NCBI RefSeq assembly: GCF_001421745.1
Contig: NZ_LMKW01000008.1
Location: forward strand, 435,027 to 499,026
DNA length: 64,000 bases
Direction of reading: 5' to 3'
Source of the DNA: Sphingomonas sp. Leaf230
Lineage (GTDB): Bacteria; Pseudomonadota; Alphaproteobacteria; Sphingomonadales; Sphingomonadaceae
Shown here: in pieces, positions 38,312-44,510 of the stretch
Position numbering within the stretch: the stretch's first letter is position 1
Layout of the letters: the number at the start of each line of letters is the position of its first letter
Program-made: the position numbers and the translations under genes
The notes under the pieces: model-generated
Told to the model about the DNA's origin: nothing
Seen by the model: the letters and a program-made list of their open reading frames with translations, nothing else
The model's database searches: none

Positions 38312-38569
38312 TTAGCGGACGCTACCGCGACGCACGAGGTTCACGATCGCGAGCAGGATGATCGCACCCAGAAGCGACACGATGAACGAGGTCAGCGTCA
38401 GCGGCTGGTTGTTGATCGAGCCACCCGACAGGATCAGGCCACCGATGAACGCGCCAACGATGCCGACGATGATGTTCAGGAAGATGCCCTGCTGCGCGTC
38501 GGTGCGCATGATCATGCTAGCGATCCAGCCGATGACGCCGCCGATGATCAGCCAAAGAATGAGACCCAT
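38312..38569 (-). CDS. GlsB/YeaQ/YmgE-type stress-response membrane protein
   Basis: 85 residues, almost wholly hydrophobic. Three membrane segments are visible: LILWLIIGGVIGWIASMIM, IFLNIIVGIVGAFIGGLIL and FIVSLLGAIILLAIVNLV, ending in basic RRGSVR. GlsB/YeaQ proteins are small transglycosylase-associated membrane proteins often induced by general stress. GGAGGG lies 8 bases before the ATG. An EcfG-like promoter candidate upstream and a strong terminator downstream make this a self-contained transcription unit. Confidence 0.93.
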   Translation of the reverse strand: MGLILWLIIGGVIGWIASMIMRTDAQQGIFLNIIVGIVGAFIGGLILSGGSINNQPLTLTSFIVSLLGAIILLAIVNLVRRGSVR

Positions 38570-38613
38570 GATATTTTCCCTCCGTTGAACCCGTATCCGG
38601 GCGATGGCGGAAA

Positions 38614-38639
38614 GACGTGCGAACGGCGTTTTTTGTTCC
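38614..38639 (-). promoter_or_regulatory. Candidate EcfG (general stress sigma) promoter for the GlsB-type gene
   Basis: On the minus strand GGAAC (38635-38639), a 17-base spacer, then CGTC (38614-38617); consensus is GGAAC-N16/17-CGTT. The start codon is about 45 bases downstream. A stress-induced GlsB gene is a plausible EcfG target. Confidence 0.5.
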
Positions 38640-38662
38640 GCTCGCGTTTTGAGTTTTGCCGT

Positions 38663-38962
38663 TCAATACTTTTGTTGGCGCTCGTACAACGACTTATAGT
38701 GCTGGATCCGCGTCACGCGCAGTCCGGGCATTCCCGACCGATCGATCGCCCGCTGCCAACCGGCGAACTCCTCGACCGTCAGGCCGTAGCGCGCGCAGAC
38801 ATCGTCGACGCTCAACAGCCCGCCATTCACCGCGGCGACCACCTCGGCCTTGCGCCGAACGACCCAGCGCGTGGTGCTGGGCGGTGGCAGGCTGTCCAGC
38901 GTCAGCTGCTCGCCCAAGGGCCCGATGACCTTGCCGGGACGGATTTTCTGGTTCTCGATCAT
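38663..38962 (-). CDS. sciP: SciP-like CtrA inhibitor (DUF1153)
   Basis: 99 residues. The DUF1153 core is clear: LPPPSTTRWVVRRKAEVVAAVNGGLLSVDDVCARYGLTVEEFAGWQRAID...MPGLRVTRIQHYKSLY. In Caulobacter, SciP binds CtrA and blocks activation of its promoters in G1 cells, and it carries a homeodomain-like helix-turn-helix fold. ATG 38962 (MIENQKIRPGKVIGP) follows AGAGG; an upstream in-frame extension has no family sequence. This gene strongly supports an alphaproteobacterial host with a CtrA cell-cycle circuit. Confidence 0.9.
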   Translation of the reverse strand: MIENQKIRPGKVIGPLGEQLTLDSLPPPSTTRWVVRRKAEVVAAVNGGLLSVDDVCARYGLTVEEFAGWQRAIDRSGMPGLRVTRIQHYKSLYERQQKY

Positions 38963-39065
38963 TTGAAACCTCTGGTCGGGGCGGGGGGCCCCCTCTCGAT
39001 ACGCACACACGACCTGTAAGCGCAGGTCTTGAAGATCGGCTGAAACGCCGCGGTAAACAGCATCT

Positions 39066-39293
39066 TCATTCCTCCTTCCAACGGGTCAACGCCGCGGCCA
39101 TCGGCCCGTTGAACGCACCGTGGAGTGGCGCGAACAACTTCGGATCGATCGTGGCGCGAGCAAATCCCGCCTGCACCGCCGCTGTCGGGCTCGCTGCCTG
39201 CCGGGCGGCGATACCGACGATCAGGACGGCCAGGTCACCCGGAAGAACGGTGACCTCTGCGTCGCGATCGAAACGGGGAAAACTCAGGTCCAA
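39066..39293 (-). CDS. Hypothetical small protein (75 aa), doubtful
   Basis: 75 codons with plausible alphaproteobacterial composition: LPGDLAVLIVGIAARQAASPTAAVQAGFARATIDPKLFAPLHGAFNGPMAA. It matches no family I recognise, has a TTG start (39293) without a clear ribosome site, and lies between sciP and mnmA. The C-terminal two-thirds look protein-like, and no other gene explains this 530-bp interval. It could be a small cytoplasmic protein or a chance frame. Confidence 0.35.
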   Translation of the reverse strand: MDLSFPRFDRDAEVTVLPGDLAVLIVGIAARQAASPTAAVQAGFARATIDPKLFAPLHGAFNGPMAAALTRWKEE

Positions 39294-39488
39294 CGGGATA
39301 CTCGCTTCATTCTCGGAAGCCCCTGTCTAGGCCAAGGGGATGAAGACTGCGTAAAACACCCGCCACGCAGTGGCCGATTTGTTGCATCGCGACGTTCGCC
39401 GGTCGCATTTTTCACTCGCTTCGGCCTGATCGAGGTTAATCGACGCATCTTTTTGCAACGCGGTGCCTCCGCGCTTATGTAGCGCCGC

Positions 39489-40610
39489 ATGGATCAGACC
39501 GATTTTCAGCTCGGGGCCAGCGCCGATACGGGCATGGCCGGAAAGCGCATCGTCGTGGCGATGTCGGGCGGCGTCGACAGTTCGGTCGTCGCCGCGCTCG
39601 CGCATGCCACCGGCGCCGAGACCATCGGCGTGACGTTGCAGCTGTACGATCATGGCGAGGCGGTCGGCCGCGCAGGCTCGTGCTGCGCGGGCCGCGATAT
39701 CCGCGACGCCCGTGCGGTCTGCGATCGCCTCGGCATCGCGCACTACGTGTTCGATCACGAGACCAGTTTCCGCGAGCAGGTGGTCGACAAGTTCGCCGAC
39801 GAGTATCTCGCCGGTCGCACGCCGATCCCGTGTGTTCAGTGCAACATGGGGCCGAAGTTCACCGACCTGCTGAAGCTCGCGCGCGATCTCGGCGCGGACT
39901 GCCTTGCGACCGGGCATTATGTGCGGCGTGTCGAGGGCGCGCACGGGGCCGAACTCCACCGCGGCGCCGATCCCGCGCGCGACCAAAGCTACTTCCTGTT
40001 CGCGACCACGCAGACGCAGCTCGATTACCTCCGCTTTCCGCTCGGTGGCCTACCCAAAGCACGCGTCCGCGAGATCGCCGCCGAACTCGGCCTCGGCGTC
40101 GCGGCCAAGCCGGACAGCCAGGACATCTGCTTCGTTCCCGACGGCGACTACGCCGGGCTCGTCAAAAAACTGCGCCCCGAGGCGGCGGAGACTGCGGGCG
40201 ACATCGTCGATCTCGGCGGCGCAAAGCTCGGCGAACATCGTGGGCTGATCCACTTCACCGTCGGCCAGCGCCGCGGGTTGGAGATCGGCGGCAGTCCCGA
40301 GCCGCTCTACGTCGTGCGAGTCGAGCCTGCTACGAAGCGGGTCGTCGTCGGCCCCCGTCGCGCGCTGGCGGTCGAGGCAGCACGGATGACCGACATCAAC
40401 TGGCTGGGTGGCGATTTCACCGGGCCGCTGACGGCCAAGGTGCGATCGATGGCGAAACCCGTCCCCGCCCGTCTGGTCGGCGACCGCGTGGTGTTCGATG
40501 CGCCGGAATACGGCGTCGCGCCCGGTCAGGCGGCAGTACTCTATGCGGGCGAGCGCGTGCTCGGCGGCGGCTGGATCGCGGAAACCGAAGCGGCACTCGT
40601 CGCCGCCTGA
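39489..40610 (+). CDS. mnmA: tRNA 2-thiouridylase MnmA
   Basis: 373-residue ATP-dependent tRNA-uridine 2-sulfurtransferase acting on U34 of Lys, Glu and Gln tRNAs. It has the PP-loop [13 protein letters not shown] (residues ~25-37), the catalytic Cys in [11 protein letters not shown] (about 118-128), the second Cys in [10 protein letters not shown] (~215), RDQSYFLF, and the C-terminal EPLYVV and [11 protein letters not shown] domains. The first 15 residues before [13 protein letters not shown] are an extra tail. It is spaced 14 bp from the next small gene. Confidence 0.95.
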   Translation: MDQTDFQLGASADTGMAGKRIVVAMSGGVDSSVVAALAHATGAETIGVTLQLYDHGEAVGRAGSCCAGRDIRDARAVCDRLGIAHYVFDHETSFREQVVDKFADEYLAGRTPIPCVQCNMGPKFTDLLKLARDLGADCLATGHYVRRVEGAHGAELHRGADPARDQSYFLFATTQTQLDYLRFPLGGLPKARVREIAAELGLGVAAKPDSQDICFVPDGDYAGLVKKLRPEAAETAGDIVDLGGAKLGEHRGLIHFTVGQRRGLEIGGSPEPLYVVRVEPATKRVVVGPRRALAVEAARMTDINWLGGDFTGPLTAKVRSMAKPVPARLVGDRVVFDAPEYGVAPGQAAVLYAGERVLGGGWIAETEAALVAA

Positions 40611-40624
40611 CGCGTTCAGGGCGG

Positions 40625-40873
40625 ATGGATATCGAAGATCTACGCCGCCAGATGGAAGCCGCCGCCGCGGCGATGGATTTCGAAACCGCGGGCAAGTTGC
40701 GTGATCAGATCAGCGTGTTGCGCGGCGGCGGCGAGGTAGCGGACACGGCTGGTCTGACACGGCAACAGCCCGGCGCGATGGGGCTTGGAACGAGCCAGCA
40801 GCGGATGACGCCGCCGCCGGGCTGGGTGAAACCGAAAAAGCCCGATCCGATGACCAAGGGGCGGAAGCGGTAG
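40625..40873 (+). CDS. UvrB/UvrC-motif small protein
   Basis: 82 residues. The N-terminal 35 residues MDIEDLRRQMEAAAAAMDFETAGKLRDQIS form the UVR helical hairpin found in UvrB, UvrC and McsA (protein-protein contact). The remainder is a Gln/Pro/Lys-rich tail ending MTPPPGWVKPKKPDPMTKGRKR, a conserved-looking basic end. It sits 14 bp after mnmA, probably in the same transcript. It may be a UvrA/UvrB accessory; I know no established function. Confidence 0.8.
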   Translation: MDIEDLRRQMEAAAAAMDFETAGKLRDQISVLRGGGEVADTAGLTRQQPGAMGLGTSQQRMTPPPGWVKPKKPDPMTKGRKR

Positions 40874-40883
40874 CTCTTCTTCG

Positions 40884-40995
40884 CCCCCCTCCCTGAAAAA
40901 GAGGGGTTGGGGGTGGGTAGGCCGGCTTGAGTCACGCGCGTTCGGAGAAAGCGGAAGCCGACCCACCCCCGGCCCCTCCCTTCCAGGGAGGGGGG
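40884..40995. repeat. Dispersed palindromic element, family F3, copy 3
   Basis: Left arm CCCCCCTCCCTG then AGGGGTTGGGGGTGGGTAGG; right arm CCGACCCACCCCCGG then CTCCCTTCCAGGGAGGGGGG. It sits between the convergent UVR-motif and PhzF genes. Confidence 0.83.
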
Positions 40996-41053
40996 AAGCA
41001 ACAGGAAGATCACCACGATGATCCCCCCGGGGGCATTGTCAGCCGCGCCTAAA

Positions 41054-41845
41054 TCAAGGCAGCAGGAAGGTGCCTTCGATCGTCGTCACGCACGATCCGC
41101 CCAGCACCACGCGGTCGCCGTCCAGACGACACGTCAGCTTCCCGCCGCGCGCACTCGCCTGATACGCCGTGAAGCTGTTCCCCAAGGTCGGCGCCCAATA
41201 CGGCACCATCACCGCATGCGCCGAGCCCGTCACCGGATCCTCATCGATCGCATAATACGGCGTGAACACGCGGCTGACGATGTCGGTCGCCTCCCCCCGC
41301 GCCGCCACGATCGCGACGATCGGGAAGGCAGCCAGCGCGGTGAAGTCGGGCTTCAGGTCGCGAACGATCGACTCGTTCTCAACGATAACAAGCGCATAGC
41401 CCTTCTCGTGCCACAACGTCTCCACGGGCTCGGCGACGTTCAGCGCGGCGACGATCTCCGGAATCGCCTTCGGGCTCGGCCCCCAAGCCGGCAGCTCCAG
41501 CGTGTATCCGCTATCCGCCCGCGCGACCTCCAGCATCCCCGCCTGCCGCGTCCGGAACCGCACCCGGTCGAGCGCGGTGTCCGACGACAGCACGAAATGC
41601 CCGCTCGCCAGCGTCGCATGGCCGCACAGCGCAACCTCCGCCCCCGGTGTGAACCAGCGCAGGTCGAAATCGACACCCTCGTCGTCCGAAGCAACGATGA
41701 ACGCGGTCTCGCTCAGGTTGTTCTCCTGCGCGATGTTGAGGAGCACGTCGTCGTCGAGCCATGCGGACAGCGGCATCACCGCCGCCTGGTTGCCGCCGAA
41801 CGGTGTGTCGGAAAACGCATCGATCTGAGCGAACGGTATTCTCAT
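41054..41845 (-). CDS. PhzF family isomerase-like protein
   Basis: 263 residues of the PhzF/diaminopimelate-epimerase fold. Family motifs are FAQIDAFSDTPFGGNQAAV, the catalytic Glu in NNLSETAFIV (~residue 46), CGHATLASGH and the C-terminal DPVTGSAHAVMVPYW. Most PhzF-like proteins outside phenazine clusters have unknown substrates, and no phenazine genes are nearby. It is transcribed just downstream of fieF and pdxH on the same strand. Confidence 0.93.
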   Translation of the reverse strand: MRIPFAQIDAFSDTPFGGNQAAVMPLSAWLDDDVLLNIAQENNLSETAFIVASDDEGVDFDLRWFTPGAEVALCGHATLASGHFVLSSDTALDRVRFRTRQAGMLEVARADSGYTLELPAWGPSPKAIPEIVAALNVAEPVETLWHEKGYALVIVENESIVRDLKPDFTALAAFPIVAIVAARGEATDIVSRVFTPYYAIDEDPVTGSAHAVMVPYWAPTLGNSFTAYQASARGGKLTCRLDGDRVVLGGSCVTTIEGTFLLP

Positions 41846-41884
41846 GCCTGAATCCTCAAACGCGTTTGCCGAATCCTGAGCGGA

Positions 41885-42832
41885 CTATACCCGCTTGCCG
41901 AACCAATGCGGCGTCACGTCCGCCTCGACCAGCGGATTGTCGGTATCGACATGCCCCTCGGGATCGAGATGAATCAGCACCTCGACCTTGGGGAACGCGG
42001 TGCGCAGGTTGCGCTCGACCGCCTCGACGATGTCGTGCGCATGTTCCACGGTCAGGTCGCGGGCGACCTCCATGTGGAACTGCGCGAAATCGTGGCTCCC
42101 CGAGCGCCGCGTGCGGAAATCGTGAATGCCGCGAATGCCAGGCTGGCGCGCCGCGACGTCGAGGAATTGCGCCCGGAAATCCTCCGGCCATTCCTTGTCC
42201 ATCAACTGGTCGATCGCGTTCGACGATGCCTGGAACGCACCCCAGGCGAGCCACAACGCGATGACGATGCCGAAGATCGGATCCGCGCCGCTCCACCCGA
42301 CATATTGATCGAGCACCAGCGCGACGATCACCGAGCCGTTGAGCAGCACGTCCGACTGGTAGTGCACGTTGTCCGCGAGGATCGCGACCGAGCCGGTCTG
42401 GCGGATGATGCGACGCTGATAGGACAGCAGGAACACCGTAGCGACGATCGCGACGACCGACACGCCGATGCCGAAATCCGCCCCGGTGGTCGGCTGCGGA
42501 TCGCCGAATGCGAGGATGGCACGCCACGCGATGCCGACCGCCGACGCGGTGATCAGCATGACCTGGAACAGCGCGGCCAGTGCCTCCGCCTTGCCGTGGC
42601 CGAAGCGGTGGTCGTGATCCGCCGGCGTCGCCGCCAGCCGCACGCCGTACAGCGTGACCAGCGACGCGAGCAGGTCGAGCGCGGTATCGGCGAGCGAACC
42701 GAGCATCGCCACCGAACCCGTCGACCATGCCGCAAAGCCCTTCAGCAGCAGCAGGAAACACGCCATCGCGACGCTGGCCAGCGCCGCGCGGGTTGCGAGG
42801 GGTATGACCCTGCGCCGTTCGTCCTGCGTCAT
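41885..42832 (-). CDS. FieF/CzcD-like cation diffusion facilitator
   Basis: 315-residue metal exporter, the second CDF in the window. It lacks the His-rich tail of the first and has site motifs SLADTALDLLASLVTLYG (D-x3-D) in segment 2 and NVHYQSDVLLNGSV (H-x3-D) in segment 5, plus HRFGHGKAEALAAL. It ends in a cytoplasmic domain with VEVLIHLDPEGHVD. D-x3-D in segment 2 rather than H-x3-D is the FieF/iron-zinc pattern. Its ATG overlaps the pdxH stop (ATGA). Confidence 0.91.
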   Translation of the reverse strand: MTQDERRRVIPLATRAALASVAMACFLLLLKGFAAWSTGSVAMLGSLADTALDLLASLVTLYGVRLAATPADHDHRFGHGKAEALAALFQVMLITASAVGIAWRAILAFGDPQPTTGADFGIGVSVVAIVATVFLLSYQRRIIRQTGSVAILADNVHYQSDVLLNGSVIVALVLDQYVGWSGADPIFGIVIALWLAWGAFQASSNAIDQLMDKEWPEDFRAQFLDVAARQPGIRGIHDFRTRRSGSHDFAQFHMEVARDLTVEHAHDIVEAVERNLRTAFPKVEVLIHLDPEGHVDTDNPLVEADVTPHWFGKRV

Positions 42833-43407
42833 GGGAACAGCAGCCCTTCGCTCCAGTTGCCGTCTTCGCGAACGAACAACCGCCGTTCGTGGAGCCGGTG
42901 CGCACGGTCCTGCCAGAACTCGATCCGCGTCGGCTTGACGCGGTAGCCACCCCAATGCGGCGGCCTCGGCACGTCCTGGCCTTCGAACTTCGCGGTCATT
43001 GCGGCAAAGCGCTGCTCGAACGTCTCGCGGCTATCGAGCGGCCGGGACTGCTCCGACGCCCAGGCGCCAAGCTGCGAATCACGACCACGCGAGGCGAAAT
43101 AGGCGTCGGACTCTTCGTCCGTCGCCCATGATACCGGACCCTCGATGCGGATCTGACGGCGCAGCGACTTCCAGTGGAACAGCAGCGCACCCTGCGGATT
43201 GGCGGCGAGCTCGCCTGCCTTGCGACTTTCGCGATTGGTGTAGATCACGAAGCCGTCGGGGCCATGCCCCTTCAACAGCACCATGCGCACCGACGGCCGC
43301 CCCTCGGCATCGGCGGTCGCGAGCGCAACCGCGTTCGGGTCGTTCGGCTCGGACTGCTTGGCTTCGGCGTACCAGCTATCGAACAGCGTGAAGGGATCGT
43401 CTGACAT
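42829..43407 (-). CDS. pdxH: Pyridoxamine 5'-phosphate oxidase
   Basis: 192-residue FMN enzyme converting PNP/PMP to PLP. It has VRMVLLKGHGPDGFVIYTN, LLFHWKSLRRQIRIEGPVSW (FMN contacts), SRGRDSQLGAWAS, and the C-terminal EFWQDRAHRLHERRLF...WSEGLLFP, diagnostic for PdxH. ATG 43407 (MSDDPFTLFDSW) is preferred; ATG 43419 (MARGMSDD) is possible. It begins a three-gene minus-strand run with fieF and phzF-like, without obvious functional link. Confidence 0.94.
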   Translation of the reverse strand: MSDDPFTLFDSWYAEAKQSEPNDPNAVALATADAEGRPSVRMVLLKGHGPDGFVIYTNRESRKAGELAANPQGALLFHWKSLRRQIRIEGPVSWATDEESDAYFASRGRDSQLGAWASEQSRPLDSRETFEQRFAAMTAKFEGQDVPRPPHWGGYRVKPTRIEFWQDRAHRLHERRLFVREDGNWSEGLLFP

Positions 43408-43517
43408 GCCGCGCGCCATAGCGGGATTTGGCGCGGAACGAAACTTTGGAACGACTCTACCGTGCCGATGATTGACCCAGGTAATTGAATCGTTTCCGCA
43501 ACGAAGGAACACGCAAG

Positions 43518-44399
43518 GTGGCAGCGCGCGCGTATTGGCAGGGGCAGATCCGGCTGGCCCTCGTCTCGATCCCGGTCGAGATCTATTCCGCGACGAAATC
43601 CGGCGCGGCGGTGTCGTTCAAGCAGATCCACGAGCCCTCGGGCCAGCCGATCCACTACGACAAGGTCGTCACCGGCGTCGGCCCGGTCGACGCCGACGAG
43701 ATCATGAAGGGCTATGAGGTCTCGAAGGGCGAATACGTCCTGCTGGAGCAGGACGAGATCGATGCGGTGAAGCTCGAGTCAAAGAAGACGCTGGAACTCA
43801 CGCAGTTCGTCGATGCGAGCGAGATCGACGTGCTGTATTACGAGAAGCCGTATTTCGTGGTGCCCGCGGATGATCTCGCAGAGGAGGCGTTCATCGTTCT
43901 GCGCGAGGCGTTGAAGCGGACGAAGAAGGTCGGGCTCGGCCAGCTTGCGATGCGCGGCCGCGAATACGTCGTCAGCCTGAAGCCATGCGGGCGAGGGATG
44001 GTGCTGGAGACGCTGCGTTATGCCGACGAGGTGCACAAGGCGCAGGGGTATTTCCGCGAGATCCCCGACGACAAGCCGTCCGAGGAGCTGCTCGAACTTG
44101 CCGAGGCGCTGATCGAAAAGCGCAGCGCGGACTTCCATCCGCAGGAGTTCCACGATCGCTATGTCGACGCGCTGAAGGACCTGATCGAACGCAAGCGCAA
44201 GTCGAACGGCAAGAAGATCATCGAGGACAAGGACACCGGCGGGAAGACCGGGTCGAACGTGGTCGATCTGATGGCGGCGTTGAAGAAGTCGATGGAGAAG
44301 AGTGGGGGGAGTGCAGAGAAGGCGCCGGCGAAGAAAGCCCCTGCCAAGCGCGCGCCTGCCAAGACGGCGGCCAAAGCGCCAGCCAAAAAACGTGCTTAA
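43518..44399 (+). CDS. ku: Ku protein, non-homologous end joining
   Basis: 293-residue bacterial Ku that binds DNA ends and recruits LigD. The Ku core runs from ARAYWQGQIRLALVSIPVEIYSATK through KGYEVSKGEYVLLEQDEIDAVKLE, TLRYADEVHKAQGY and the helical ELAEALIEKRSADFHPQEFHDRY. The C-terminus is a Lys/Ala/Pro-rich basic tail (about 40 residues) that in other Ku proteins binds DNA or LigD. I prefer GTG 43518 with GAAGGAA 8 bases upstream; a TTG at 43485 also lies in frame. The gap to ligD is filled by an F3 element. Confidence 0.95.
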   Translation: MAARAYWQGQIRLALVSIPVEIYSATKSGAAVSFKQIHEPSGQPIHYDKVVTGVGPVDADEIMKGYEVSKGEYVLLEQDEIDAVKLESKKTLELTQFVDASEIDVLYYEKPYFVVPADDLAEEAFIVLREALKRTKKVGLGQLAMRGREYVVSLKPCGRGMVLETLRYADEVHKAQGYFREIPDDKPSEELLELAEALIEKRSADFHPQEFHDRYVDALKDLIERKRKSNGKKIIEDKDTGGKTGSNVVDLMAALKKSMEKSGGSAEKAPAKKAPAKRAPAKTAAKAPAKKRA

Positions 44400-44400
44400 G

Positions 44401-44505
44401 CTCCCATCCCTGAAAGGGAGGGGTTGGGGGTGGGTCGCTCACCGTAATAGCGCCCCGCCCGCCAAGCAGCCGACCCACCCCCGGCCCCTCCCTTCCAGGG
44501 AGGGG
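44401..44505. repeat. Dispersed palindromic element, family F3, copy 4 (fills ku-ligD gap)
   Basis: Begins one base after the ku stop (CTCCCATCCCTGAAAGGGAG) and ends CTCCCTTCCAGGGAGGGG five bases before the ligD ATG. Inner pair GTTGGGGGTGGGTCG / CCGACCCACCCCCGG. So the whole intergenic region of this operon is the repeat. Confidence 0.88.
44497..44505 (+). promoter_or_regulatory. Shine-Dalgarno of ligD supplied by the F3 element terminus
   Basis: AGGGAGGGG, the right end of the F3 palindrome, ends 5 bases before the ligD ATG (44511). No other ribosome site is available because the element abuts the start. Confidence 0.75.
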
Positions 44506-44510
44506 TGAAG

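Noticed and set aside
39284..39490. 68-codon minus-strand frame in the sciP-mnmA gap
   Set aside because: No SD or family, very basic translation, and it overlaps the divergent mnmA start region; the neighbouring 75-codon frame is only weakly better.
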